37,917 nucleotides of DNA from Priestia flexa NBRC 15715 (GCF_001591565.1 NZ_BCVD01000025.1:1-37917), one strand, 5' to 3'. Shown: positions 9,130 through 17,137, counted from the first letter of the stretch. The notes: generated from the letters alone by a model not told the origin. Made by a program: numbers and translations.

Positions 9130-10167
9130 GTGAAGCTCTATGATTTTGTCATTTACCTGCGCCAGTTTTCAACGCTTTTAAAGGCGGGAGTGACGGTTGT
9201 AGAGTCGACGCGTATCTTATCTGCTCAAACCGAAAGTAAACTACTACAGCGAGCGCTTGTACAAATTGAAGAAGAAATTCGGGAAGGAAATGCGCTATCC
9301 TCAGCTTGTGCGAAATTTCCTCATGCGTTTCCAAGCATGTTTATTAACATGGTTAAAGCAGGTGAAGTAGCCGGTAATCTCGATGAAACGCTTGAACGCC
9401 TAGCCGATTATTTTGAAAAGCAGCACCGCACGCGACAAAAGATTATCTCAGCACTGGCTTATCCAGCAGCGGTGGGCGTCGTGGCCATTGCCGTCGTCAT
9501 TTTCTTGCTTGTATCCGTTGTGCCAATGTTTGTAGATATGTTCAAAGATTTCGGAGCTGAGCTTCCAGTCATTACGAAGTTTGTATTGGCTTCAAGTGAA
9601 TTTATGCAAAAATTTTGGTGGGTAATTGTTGGTTTATCTAGCATCATTGCAGTAGGACTTTCACTTTTATATAAGCGCCCACAAACAAAGTATTATTTAG
9701 ACTATGCCATGTTAAAGCTTCCCGTATTTGGACCAATGCTGCAAAAAGCGGCTATCGCTCGGTTTACGCGAACGCTAAGCTCGCTGTTTTCAAGCTCCGT
9801 GCCAATTTTACAAGCCATTCACACCGTTGAAGGCGTTATTGGGAACGAAGTTGTATCTCAAGTATTAAAAAAAGCGCGAACATCTCTTGAAAAAGGAGCT
9901 TCCCTTACCGAACCGATGGAAAAACACTGGGTATTTCCACCGCTTGTGACGCGCATGATTTTAGTTGGTGAAGAAACGGGTGCACTCGATACGATGTTAA
10001 GCAAAGTGGCAGATTTCTACGAAGCGGAAGTTGAAACGACAACGGATCGGTTAAAGTCTCTCATCGAACCGTTAATGATCGTCTTACTAGCTGTACTTGT
10101 AGGGACAATTGTACTAGCGATTATGGTGCCGATGTTTGATTTATTTAATCATGTTGATTCGTACTAA
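9130..10167 (+). CDS. pilC: T4P inner-membrane platform protein PilC/GspF family, N-terminally truncated
   Basis: Platform protein that PilB and PilT ATPases act on during pilus extension and retraction. Two T2SSF domains are seen (about residues 5-128 and 205-335), with GxxLDETLxRLADYFE and the second-domain EETGALDxML. Membrane helices lie at about 113-135, 162-181 and 313-335. The frame opens with KLYDFVIYLRQFSTLL, which in PilC proteins normally lies about 55-65 residues in, so the N-terminal cytoplasmic segment is missing. The GTG at 9130 has no convincing ribosome binding site, and an in-frame stop lies at 9103-9105. ComGB-type relatives are naturally shorter, so some function is possible, but the context argues for a broken gene. 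pilB and pilT are absent from the window. Confidence 0.75.
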   Translation: MKLYDFVIYLRQFSTLLKAGVTVVESTRILSAQTESKLLQRALVQIEEEIREGNALSSACAKFPHAFPSMFINMVKAGEVAGNLDETLERLADYFEKQHRTRQKIISALAYPAAVGVVAIAVVIFLLVSVVPMFVDMFKDFGAELPVITKFVLASSEFMQKFWWVIVGLSSIIAVGLSLLYKRPQTKYYLDYAMLKLPVFGPMLQKAAIARFTRTLSSLFSSSVPILQAIHTVEGVIGNEVVSQVLKKARTSLEKGASLTEPMEKHWVFPPLVTRMILVGEETGALDTMLSKVADFYEAEVETTTDRLKSLIEPLMIVLLAVLVGTIVLAIMVPMFDLFNHVDSY

Positions 10168-10172
10168 AACTA

Positions 10173-10201
10173 TTTTCATATTTTGTAAATTATTGTATAA
10201 T
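10173..10201 (+). promoter_or_regulatory. promoter of the pilin operon
   Basis: TTTTCA (10173-10178) and TATAAT (10196-10201) are spaced by exactly 17 nt, just after the pilC stop. Transcription would begin near 10208, giving a leader of about 300 nt before the pilin gene. The pilin-to-pilO genes can thus be transcribed despite the upstream damage. Confidence 0.6.
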
Positions 10202-10207
10202 GAAAAA

Positions 10208-10490
10208 AATGAATAAAATGACCTATAAATCCATTGTGTGATTTCAATCGGGATAAGAAATCAGCATGATAGGAACAAATGAAATCTTCATTTACCATAA
10301 CGTTTGCAGCGTGGTATTTTCTTTACTTTTTTACTAGTTATAAAGTATGAGGGTTTATGGTCCTGATTCTGCTGATTTTTTACATATTCAACAGAATAGA
10401 GAACAGAATGTAGTACAAGCACAAAAGCTTAATGCTCATCGGTTCCATTTTCAAGTCAAACGGTGGATTTATGCAAAATGTACAAAGGAA
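10208..10490 (+). promoter_or_regulatory. long structured 5' leader of the pilin mRNA, function unknown
   Basis: No gene is supported in this stretch. TGATTTC (10239-10245) and GAAATCA (10257-10263) form a perfect stem, and a further GAAATC at 10281-10286 could pair with the same left arm. TACCAT (10293-10298) and GTGGTA (10311-10316) form a second hairpin, followed by a T-rich run at 10317-10334 like a weak terminator. A 10-codon frame (10209-10241, MNKMTYKSIV) sits at the expected transcript start but has no ribosome binding site. The arrangement suggests attenuation or a riboswitch. I could not match it to the cyclic-di-GMP classes. Confidence 0.4.
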
Positions 10491-10504
10491 AAGGAGAGAA
10501 ACAC

Positions 10505-10960
10505 ATGATGAAAAAGTTCTTGAAAAATGAAAAAGGATTAACGCTTATCGAGCTACTAGCCGTAATCGTTATCCTGGGTATCATCGCAGCGATTGCTATT
10601 CCAAGTATTGGTGGGATTATTCAGAAGTCTCGTGAGGATGCGGTGAAGGCTGATGCATTGCAAGCTATTAACTCAGCTAAAGTATATATGTCTTCTAATA
10701 CAACGTCTACTGGGGGAAGTACTACTACTATAACAAGTACACAATTAGAGCCTTATTTAGATGTGGAAAATGAAGATTTTACCGTTACAAATGTTATCTA
10801 TGACGGTTCTGATTATAAGTTTAATGGGACTGGTAAAGCTGGGAGTGTGACACTTACATTTACCAATGCAACTACAAAACAAATTAAAGCAGATAATAAG
10901 AAAGATACAAGAGTAATAGGTGATTCTGGAACAAATTCAACTGCGGATTCCAAACAATAA
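10505..10960 (+). CDS. pilA: type IV prepilin, probable major pilin
   Basis: Structural pilin, inserted in the membrane as a prepilin, cleaved and polymerised. The class III signal is complete: a basic leader ending KNEKG (residue 11), then LTLIE with the conserved Glu five residues after the cut, and a hydrophobic helix to about residue 32. The rest is a short globular head with a Ser/Thr-rich stretch (about 60-76) suited to surface exposure or modification, and no cysteines. The ATG at 10505 is 8 nt after AAGGAG. A second ATG follows at once. The longer frame from 10463 lacks a site. Mature length is about 140 residues. It is followed 8 nt later by the prepilin peptidase gene. Confidence 0.9.
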   Translation: MMKKFLKNEKGLTLIELLAVIVILGIIAAIAIPSIGGIIQKSREDAVKADALQAINSAKVYMSSNTTSTGGSTTTITSTQLEPYLDVENEDFTVTNVIYDGSDYKFNGTGKAGSVTLTFTNATTKQIKADNKKDTRVIGDSGTNSTADSKQ

Positions 10961-10968
10961 CTATTATA

Positions 10969-11724
10969 ATGTATATTTTATTTGAGCTTTATATTCTAAC
11001 CCTAGGTCTCATCCTAGGCTCCTTCTACAACGTAGTCGGCTTACGCATTCCGGCCAGGGAGTCAATTGTGAGGCCACGGTCTAGCTGCCCGAGCTGTCAG
11101 CACGTTTTAACAGCTTGCGAGCTGGTGCCGGTGCTGTCGTATTTGGTTCAAAAAGGGAAGTGCCGCAGCTGCGGGACGTCGATTTCAATTAAATATCCGA
11201 TGATGGAACTTTTGACAGGCATATTATTCGTCCTGTCATTTCGTTTATATGGCTTTCAGTGGGAAACGCTTGTTGCGTGGACTCTTGTATCGCTCCTGAT
11301 GATTGTGGTGGTATCCGATTTGGCGTATATGCTCATTCCGGATAAAGTGCTGCTGTTTTTCTTACCGGTTGTAGTCGTTCTTAGACTGTTTGTTCCGCTC
11401 GACCCTTGGTGGGATATGTTTCTAGGTGCTGCAGCTGGCTTTGGACTGCTCCTTTTAATTGCTCTCGTTAGCAAAGGTGGCATGGGCGGAGGCGATATTA
11501 AGCTATACGGAGTGCTTGGGCTTGTGCTCGGATTTAAGCTCGTGCTCTTGTCCTTCTTTTTAGCCGCGGTAATCGGTGCAATTGTTGGAATATTTGGTAT
11601 GATAGTAGGGAAAGTCCAACGCGGAAAACCAATGCCATTTGGCCCATCGATTGCAGGAGGAACGCTTGTTGCATATTTTTATGGTGATTTTCTGATAAAC
11701 TGGTACTTTACATTTTTAATTTAG
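10969..11724 (+). CDS. comC: prepilin peptidase (A24 family), ComC/PilD
   Basis: Membrane aspartyl protease that cleaves, and in many members N-methylates, prepilins. The two catalytic aspartates are D117 in SDLAYMLIPD and D176 in GGGDIKLYG. The N-terminal cytoplasmic loop has two CxxC pairs (C40/C43 and C65/C68), typical of the bifunctional PilD type. About eight hydrophobic helices are seen. Length is 251 residues. In B. subtilis comC lies in this same place between folC and spoIIB-maf and is needed for competence. Here T4P genes surround it, so it probably processes both the local pilins and the competence pseudopilins. No clear ribosome binding site precedes the ATG at 10969; coupling to the pilin 8 nt upstream is likely. 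Confidence 0.93.
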   Translation: MYILFELYILTLGLILGSFYNVVGLRIPARESIVRPRSSCPSCQHVLTACELVPVLSYLVQKGKCRSCGTSISIKYPMMELLTGILFVLSFRLYGFQWETLVAWTLVSLLMIVVVSDLAYMLIPDKVLLFFLPVVVVLRLFVPLDPWWDMFLGAAAGFGLLLLIALVSKGGMGGGDIKLYGVLGLVLGFKLVLLSFFLAAVIGAIVGIFGMIVGKVQRGKPMPFGPSIAGGTLVAYFYGDFLINWYFTFLI

Positions 11725-11737
11725 CAGGTGAACAACC

Positions 11738-12730
11738 ATGGCCTTACGACTTCCGTCAATGAAAAGTAAAATAGGCAATTTGATTATTAAAGACCATGTC
11801 ATTCGATATATTGAAGTGAAACAAGCAAGTCCGGTTGTTATTTCGAAACAGCATGAGCGTCATTTACCTCATGGCTTAATTCAGCAGGGGAAAATTGTGG
11901 ATGAAGAGTCGTTGCTGTTTATTTTAGATGAATGCGTGAGAGATTGGAAAATTAAAAAGATGAAAGTGCGCTTTATTGTTCCGGATAACAAGGTGGTTAT
12001 CCGGCAGCAGCAGCTTCCAGAGCACGTGAAGGAAGAGGAGATTCGAACGTATTTGTTTATGGAACTTGGCGCTACGATTCATTTGCCGTTTGAAGAAGCT
12101 ATTTTTGACTACGTTATTCATCAAAAAACAGAAAAGCAAACGGAAATCACGCTTTTTGCTGCGCGAGAAGATACGGTTGTTAGCTATATGGAACTGATGA
12201 AAAAAGCGAAGTTAAAGCCGGTTGTTGCGGACTTGTCTTCGCTTAGTACATACCGACTTTTCTTCCAGGCTGACCTCGTTCGCTCTCAGGCGCACTATAT
12301 GGTTTTGCAAGTGGATTCGTTTAGCATGAATGCCAGCTTATTTGCGAACCATCGTCCCGTCTTTATGCGCCATATGTCAGTTGGAGAGTACTGTAACGGC
12401 TGGACGGTGGAGCAAGAAGGAGACAAAACTTCTCTGCAGTTTTATGGTGACAAACATGAGCAAATACAAGCATTCTATGAAGCTATTCAAGAGCTAGAGC
12501 GAATCGTTAGCTTTTATCAATTTTCTATTAATAAAGGTGAACAACTCATCTCCAAAGTTTTTGTGACCGGTGACCATCCCTATATTCATGAGTTAATGGA
12601 GCAAATGCAAGAAGCTGTTAGCATTCCATTTGAAGTGATTAACCATGGAATGAGTCGTCAAGAGTTGATAGACGACGTGAAGCCCAGCTTTCATTTGCCG
12701 CTTGGCTTGGCACTGAAAGAGGTGAGATGA
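11738..12730 (+). CDS. pilM: T4P assembly protein PilM (actin-like ATPase)
   Basis: Cytoplasmic actin-fold protein of the T4P alignment complex that binds the N-terminal tail of PilN. The 330-residue protein has no membrane helix. The N-terminal fold and the fragments VPDNKVVIRQQQLP and EEEIRTYLFMELG are typical of PilM; the usual length is about 350. Identification rests on this plus gene order: pilN and pilO follow as in standard pilMNO clusters. AGGTG stands 7 nt before the ATG. The stop overlaps the start of pilN (ATGATG), so translation is coupled. Confidence 0.8.
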   Translation: MALRLPSMKSKIGNLIIKDHVIRYIEVKQASPVVISKQHERHLPHGLIQQGKIVDEESLLFILDECVRDWKIKKMKVRFIVPDNKVVIRQQQLPEHVKEEEIRTYLFMELGATIHLPFEEAIFDYVIHQKTEKQTEITLFAAREDTVVSYMELMKKAKLKPVVADLSSLSTYRLFFQADLVRSQAHYMVLQVDSFSMNASLFANHRPVFMRHMSVGEYCNGWTVEQEGDKTSLQFYGDKHEQIQAFYEAIQELERIVSFYQFSINKGEQLISKVFVTGDHPYIHELMEQMQEAVSIPFEVINHGMSRQELIDDVKPSFHLPLGLALKEVR

Positions 12731-13353
12731 TGCTTGTTGAAATTAATCTCTTGCCCCAAAAAGAACGTGGAAATAAGCCGTTTGTTTGGGGGCTAGTTAC
12801 CATTGCTGCGCTAGTGCTGTTGGTGGGGAGCTTTATCATTTGGGAGTATTTTAGTTTAGTAGAAAAAGAGCAGTCAGCAACGATAGCGATTCAAGAAGTA
12901 CAGGTAGACCAAGCTGTCAAAAAAGCGCAGCTTCAAAAAAGCAACGACGGCAAGGAAGTTGAAGAGCTTGTTTCAGCGATTGAATGGGCGCAGAGCTACC
13001 CGATGAAAACTGTTCCAATTATCAAAGAGTTTACGGCTGCGCTCCCTGACCGAGGCTTTCTTAAACGATTTGCGTACAGTGCAGAAAACGAGACGGTAGA
13101 AATTCAAATTCAATTCGACGAACAGCGCCAGAGCTCCTATTATTTAAGCCGATTAAAAAATGATGTATCGATTGTAAAAGATGCGCAGGTGTTAACGGTG
13201 GAAGCTGAAAAAAGTGAAAAAGAGAACGAAGATAAAACGATTCAAAGTGAAGAAAGTATTATTCCGCGCTATGTTGCAACGTATAGTGTTCAGATTGATC
13301 GAAAAGCAGTAGGCAACCTTGTTAAGAAAGAAAAAGAAAAGGAGGACCAATGA
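12727..13353 (+). CDS. pilN: T4P assembly protein PilN
   Basis: Bitopic membrane protein linking PilM in the cytoplasm to PilO outside. The short N-terminal tail VEINLLPQKE is the hallmark PilM-binding motif (usual form INLLP). It is followed by one membrane helix at about residues 20-42, a coiled coil, and a ferredoxin-like outer domain. The C-terminus is a highly charged Lys/Glu tail. AGAGGTGA lies 4 nt from the ATG at 12727 and 7 nt from the ATG at 12730, so the second ATG may be the true start. The gene overlaps pilM by 4 nt and pilO by a few nt, a tight operon. Confidence 0.85.
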   Translation: MMLVEINLLPQKERGNKPFVWGLVTIAALVLLVGSFIIWEYFSLVEKEQSATIAIQEVQVDQAVKKAQLQKSNDGKEVEELVSAIEWAQSYPMKTVPIIKEFTAALPDRGFLKRFAYSAENETVEIQIQFDEQRQSSYYLSRLKNDVSIVKDAQVLTVEAEKSEKENEDKTIQSEESIIPRYVATYSVQIDRKAVGNLVKKEKEKEDQ

Positions 13354-14057
13354 TGATGGGACTATCCAACAAACAGTGGATTATCGGTGCCTCAACTTTT
13401 GTTGTTATGGCATCCCTCCTTGTGATTTTATATTTTCAGTTTTTATCACCGTTAAAAACAAATGTTCAGACGCTTGAAGAGGAGCTTGAAGCGGAACAGA
13501 GAATTTTAAAATCGTTGAATGAAAGCGGGGCAAATAAGCCGAAAGCCCTTTTAAAAAGCAGCGTGGAGCTACAAAAACAAGTACCCGTACAGCCGTTTAC
13601 CGAACAGTTTATGCTCGAACTGCAAAAAGCTGAAGTGGTGTCCGATAGCGTCATTGATGAGATGAATTTTGCTGATGGAGAAGGGATTTCTTCACCTGCA
13701 GGCGAACAAAGCGCTGAGGATGAAGCGCAGCCTGCTGAAGGGGCTGTCACTCCGGCAGGCTTACAGCAGACCAAAGTCACCGTCACGGTAGAATCGAAGC
13801 GATATGATGACCTTTTGACATTTTTACAGACGATGGAGTCTTCAAAGCGCATCACTCAAGTCGAAGCGATTACATTTGATGGACCACAGGATGCAAAGAC
13901 CATTTCTGATGTAGAAGACCCCGTGCTGCGATATGAGCTAATGCTATCAACATTTTATTACCCTTCGTTAGAGAATTTACGTGATAAAATCCCAGCAATC
14001 GACATACCAGAAGCGGGAAACAAAGCTGATCCATTTCAAACGTTAGGTAATCATTAA
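13353..14057 (+). CDS. pilO: T4P assembly protein PilO-like
   Basis: Partner of PilN in the alignment complex. It has a cytoplasmic stub, one membrane helix at about residues 10-30, a coiled coil (about 35-65), an acidic Ala/Glu/Pro linker (about 112-132), and a C-terminal beta-alpha domain. Sequence conservation of PilO is low, so the call leans on architecture and on position after pilN. Three ATGs stand in a row at 13350, 13353 and 13356. GGAGG at 13341-13345 favours 13353 (7 nt) or 13356. The stop TAA overlaps the ATG of the next pilin gene by one base. Confidence 0.75.
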   Translation: MMGLSNKQWIIGASTFVVMASLLVILYFQFLSPLKTNVQTLEEELEAEQRILKSLNESGANKPKALLKSSVELQKQVPVQPFTEQFMLELQKAEVVSDSVIDEMNFADGEGISSPAGEQSAEDEAQPAEGAVTPAGLQQTKVTVTVESKRYDDLLTFLQTMESSKRITQVEAITFDGPQDAKTISDVEDPVLRYELMLSTFYYPSLENLRDKIPAIDIPEAGNKADPFQTLGNH

Positions 14058-14527
14058 TGAAGTTGATACATAAAGATGAACGAGGACTGACGCTGATTGA
14101 AGTTCTAGCGGTTCTTGTAATTTTAGGAATTGTAGCAGCGGTGGCATTTCTCTTTACAAGTAAAGTCATTCAACAATCAAAAGGTCAAGCGTTCGTAGCT
14201 AACGCTATTGCTATGAAGGAGTCAGCCACTTTACATAAGCGTTCAAACGAAGTGATCTTAGATGGAAAAGTGGAAGGGAAGCTGACGTATCAAGAATTGA
14301 TTGAAGAAGGTTATCTTGAGCCGCTCATGGACCCTTATACGAATAAAGAATGGACGACAACAGAAGATGCTGACGGTTCATTTGTAGAGATTCGCTTTGA
14401 AGATAATCGCTTAAATTACTATGTTTGCCTAAAGAGTGATACAAAAGTACTTTGCCAAGAGGACGGAGTAGGGATTTTGTCATCGGAGCTTGCGGTCGAC
14501 AAAATTAAAAATCGTGTAATAAAATAG
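14057..14527 (+). CDS. second type IV prepilin (minor pilin candidate)
   Basis: A 156-residue prepilin with the class III signal DERG (residue 10) then LTLIE and the conserved Glu, followed by a hydrophobic helix to about residue 32. The head is acidic and differs from the major pilin. It has a cysteine pair near the C-terminus (YYVCLK...VLCQED), able to form the disulfide loop typical of many pilins. It is the last gene of the pilin-to-pilO operon, overlaps the pilO stop by one base (TAATG), and is followed by a strong terminator. It is probably a minor or initiating pilin. Confidence 0.85.
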   Translation: MKLIHKDERGLTLIEVLAVLVILGIVAAVAFLFTSKVIQQSKGQAFVANAIAMKESATLHKRSNEVILDGKVEGKLTYQELIEEGYLEPLMDPYTNKEWTTTEDADGSFVEIRFEDNRLNYYVCLKSDTKVLCQEDGVGILSSELAVDKIKNRVIK

Positions 14528-14540
14528 CGAAACCTTTTAT

Positions 14541-14572
14541 AACAAGACGACAAATGTCTTGTTATTTTTTTT
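14541..14572 (+). terminator. intrinsic terminator ending the T4P operon
   Basis: AACAAGAC (14541-14548) pairs perfectly with GTCTTGTT (14556-14563), followed by a run of T. Confidence 0.9.
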
Positions 14573-14631
14573 GTCGTCTATGATAGCATGGTAAAAAGTG
14601 TATGTGTTAGGTAGCAAAAGGTGGTGAAAAG

Positions 14632-15630
14632 GTGGACAAGCAAAATCCAAAAGTTACGGTCAAAATTAATGGTAGGGAAAAGAACATAAAAGATACGGAT
14701 ACGCCTAAGGAAAAGGAAGAAGAGGTAGTGTGGGTTCTTCCGGAAAAAGTCGAGGTGTCTGAGCGCAAAGTCGTTTCAATTGAAGAAGTGCGCAACGAAA
14801 AGAAAAAACAGCCGAAAAAACTGAAAGAGCAAGTGGGGAAAATATCCATCAAGAAATCATCGTTTTCAGCAGCGAGGAAATTTATTGTGATTGTAGGATT
14901 AGCGGTTACCGTTGGCGTCGGGTTTGGAATGTTTGGTTTAAATACGATTACAAATGATAAGCAGCCGTCTCCAGTCAGTCAGAGCCCATCCGCAGTTGCG
15001 GTTAACTCCGCAGTGACCGATCATTCGGAGCAAACAAAAGCGACTGAAAAAGAACTGAAAGAAGACGCAAAGCCTGGGGCAACGGCCACGGTTGATGCTT
15101 TCTCAATCTATATTGTACAAGCAGGTGTTTTCTCTTCAAAAGAAGCGGCAGCAAAAGCAAAAGAAAGTCTAAGCGGAGAAAGCGTTGTGTTTGGTCAAAG
15201 CAATGCCTATACCATTGTCGTAGGTGCTAGTACGAGTGAAGCAAAGGCTAAAGAACTGAGCGATGCCTATAAAAAAAGTGGTGAAGACGCCTATGTAAAA
15301 TCATATGAGATGAAAGGTGCTGCTCAGCTGGCAGAAAGTGACGAAAAAGTGATGTCCACGCTTCAACCATTTATGGCCAATGTGATGGATCAAGTGGGAA
15401 AAGTAGTGGAAGGAAACAAAGCGTCAAGCGTGAGTGAAGTTAAGAAAGAACTGGATAAAATCCAAGAGCAAACGGATAATAAAGAGATAGGAAAGCTAAT
15501 TAAAACGCTAGAACAATCGGTTTCCTCTCTTGAGTCATTTAATCAGTCTAGTAAAAAAAGCGATGGTGATCAAGCGACAAAGTATATGCTAACGTCCCTT
15601 GTTCAGTATCAGCAAATTATTAAAAAGTAA
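14632..15630 (+). CDS. spoIIB: sporulation protein SpoIIB (SPOR domain)
   Basis: Membrane-anchored septal protein that in B. subtilis helps start peptidoglycan removal during engulfment. Order of parts: a charged cytoplasmic region with VTVKINGREK near the start, one membrane helix at about 84-104, a Ser/Thr-rich linker, then a SPOR domain at about 156-226 (SIYIVQAGVFSSKEAA and YTIVVGAST). A helical C-terminal part follows. SPOR domains bind denuded septal glycan. The GTG at 14632 stands about 7 nt after AAAGGTGGTGA. The position between comC and maf is the same as in B. subtilis. It is separated from the pilin operon by a terminator. Confidence 0.88.
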   Translation: MDKQNPKVTVKINGREKNIKDTDTPKEKEEEVVWVLPEKVEVSERKVVSIEEVRNEKKKQPKKLKEQVGKISIKKSSFSAARKFIVIVGLAVTVGVGFGMFGLNTITNDKQPSPVSQSPSAVAVNSAVTDHSEQTKATEKELKEDAKPGATATVDAFSIYIVQAGVFSSKEAAAKAKESLSGESVVFGQSNAYTIVVGASTSEAKAKELSDAYKKSGEDAYVKSYEMKGAAQLAESDEKVMSTLQPFMANVMDQVGKVVEGNKASSVSEVKKELDKIQEQTDNKEIGKLIKTLEQSVSSLESFNQSSKKSDGDQATKYMLTSLVQYQQIIKK

Positions 15631-15660
15631 ATCAGGTGGCGCTTGCTACCTGATTTGTTT
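15629..15660 (+). terminator. intrinsic terminator after spoIIB
   Basis: AAATCAGGT (15629-15637) pairs with ACCTGATTT (15648-15656), followed by GTTTATT. The T run is short, so read-through into maf is possible. Confidence 0.7.
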
Positions 15661-15661
15661 A

Positions 15662-15690
15662 TTGTAAAAAATAGTTAATCTTGTTAAAAT
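15662..15690 (+). promoter_or_regulatory. sigma-A promoter of maf-radC
   Basis: TTGTAA (15662-15667) and TAAAAT (15685-15690) are 17 nt apart, with an extended -10 TG one base upstream. It lies 50 nt before the maf start. Confidence 0.6.
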
Positions 15691-15739
15691 TGAGATGTGT
15701 TCTTTTTTTCAAATATTCGAAGTGTAAAGGTTGAGATCA

Positions 15740-16315
15740 ATGAACAAAGAATTAATATTAGCCTCTGGCTCTCCTCGTCGTAAAGAACTGCTACAGCAGC
15801 TTCACATTCCTTTTTCCGTACATGTAAGCAACGTTGATGAAAAAGTTAATCACAACTATTCACCGTCTGAAGTGGTGATGGACTTAGCGTTGCAAAAAGC
15901 GTCTGATGTTGCAACTCTGTATCCGAATCATATTGTGCTAGGATCCGATACGGTTGTTGTGTACAAAGACAGTATTTTAGGAAAGCCAGCTAGCGAAGCA
16001 GAAGCAGTTAAAACTTTAGAGATGCTTTCAGGAAAAAAACATCAAGTGCTCACAGGAGTGGCTCTTGTGGAAGGTGAGCAAGTTCAGACATTTTATGAAA
16101 AAACAGATGTTGAATTTTGGCCGTTAACAGTAGATGAAATTACGCAGTACGTTCGAACGGGTGAGCCAATGGACAAGGCGGGCTCGTACGGTATACAAGG
16201 CCTAGGAGCTGTGTTTGTCAAAAGCATTCAAGGTGATTACTTCTCTGTTGTTGGTCTGCCATTGTCTCGCACAATAAGAGAACTGAGAAAGCGTGGTTTT
16301 GTCTACTCCATTTGA
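15740..16315 (+). CDS. maf: Maf nucleotide pyrophosphatase
   Basis: House-cleaning pyrophosphatase of the Maf/HAM1 fold that hydrolyses dTTP, UTP and modified pyrimidine nucleotides; overexpression in B. subtilis blocks septation. The N-terminal ILASGSPRRKELL substrate loop, VLGSDTVV with its catalytic Asp, and DKAGSYGIQG are all present. I chose the ATG at 15740, 9 nt after AAAGG, rather than the TTG at 15731, which lies in the binding site. Length is 191 residues, as in relatives. radC follows after 16 nt, so the two are probably cotranscribed. Confidence 0.95.
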   Translation: MNKELILASGSPRRKELLQQLHIPFSVHVSNVDEKVNHNYSPSEVVMDLALQKASDVATLYPNHIVLGSDTVVVYKDSILGKPASEAEAVKTLEMLSGKKHQVLTGVALVEGEQVQTFYEKTDVEFWPLTVDEITQYVRTGEPMDKAGSYGIQGLGAVFVKSIQGDYFSVVGLPLSRTIRELRKRGFVYSI

Positions 16316-16331
16316 GGAGGGAAACCATTTG

Positions 16332-17018
16332 ATGAATGAGTCATTGATAATGAAAGATTTTCCATATGAAGAAAGACCAAGGGAGCGCCTCATGCTAAAA
16401 GGTGCTTCCAGTTTATCAAATCACGAGCTTATCTCTATCCTGCTTCGAACAGGAACGAAAGAAGAATCCGTTCTTCAACTTGCCAACCGAATCCTTCGCT
16501 ATTTTGATGGATTGGAGCTATTGCAAAATGCAACGCTGGATGAAATGGTAAGAATGAAGGGGATTGGACAAGCAAAAGCAGTTCACCTTATTGCTGCGAT
16601 TGAACTCGGAAAGCGAATGGCTCAGGTGAAACCAGGAGTAAAGTATGCTATTCGAAGCCCAGAAGATGGAGCAAATTACGTAATGGAAGAAATGCGTACA
16701 TTACTTCAAGAGCATTTTGTCTGTCTTTACTTAAATACGAAAAATCAGGTTCTTCATAAACAAACCATTTTTATTGGTAGCCTCAATTCATCGATTGTAC
16801 ACCCCCGTGAAGTCTTTAAAGAAGCTTTCCGTCGCTCGGCAGCCTCTATTATTTGTGTACACAATCATCCTTCCGGAGACCCTACACCTAGTCGAGAAGA
16901 TATCGATGTGACTAAACGCTTACAAGAGTGTGGATTAATCATTGGTATTGAACTTTTAGACCATTTAATTATCGGGGATCGAAAATATATTAGCTTAAAA
17001 GAAAAAGGATATATGTAA
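16332..17018 (+). CDS. radC: RadC-family JAMM-domain protein
   Basis: RadC/YsxA family, once linked to DNA repair but with no proven biochemical activity. An N-terminal helix-hairpin-helix-like part (ERPRERLMLKG, MVRMKGIGQAKA) is followed by a JAMM metalloprotease-like domain with the metal motif HNHPSGDPTPSRED (H177, H179, D190). Length is 228 residues. The ATG at 16332 lies 10 nt after GAGGAGGG. The longer frame from 16293 overlaps the maf coding end and is not needed. Its position between maf and mreB is conserved in Bacillus. Confidence 0.95.
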   Translation: MNESLIMKDFPYEERPRERLMLKGASSLSNHELISILLRTGTKEESVLQLANRILRYFDGLELLQNATLDEMVRMKGIGQAKAVHLIAAIELGKRMAQVKPGVKYAIRSPEDGANYVMEEMRTLLQEHFVCLYLNTKNQVLHKQTIFIGSLNSSIVHPREVFKEAFRRSAASIICVHNHPSGDPTPSREDIDVTKRLQECGLIIGIELLDHLIIGDRKYISLKEKGYM

Positions 17019-17137
17019 TGCTATGCTTTTTAATTTCCTTGAGTTATAATAGTAGTCATGATTTTAAATGACAAGTTCTTTACAATCATCGGTTATTAAT
17101 AGACAAAGTATGAAAATATATCATACAATATTTGGCG

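Noticed and set aside
9068-9180. Insertion sequence or phage end at the junction
   Set aside because: No transposase or integrase, terminal inverted repeat or target duplication is visible; a simple deletion or inversion explains it better.
10208-10490. Cyclic-di-GMP (GEMM) riboswitch before the pilin gene
   Set aside because: The position is right, but I could not find the conserved core sequences of either class; kept only as an unknown structured leader.
13466-13855. 129-codon minus-strand frame in pilO
   Set aside because: Ser/Cys-rich shadow of the Glu/Ala-rich pilO linker; no translation signal.
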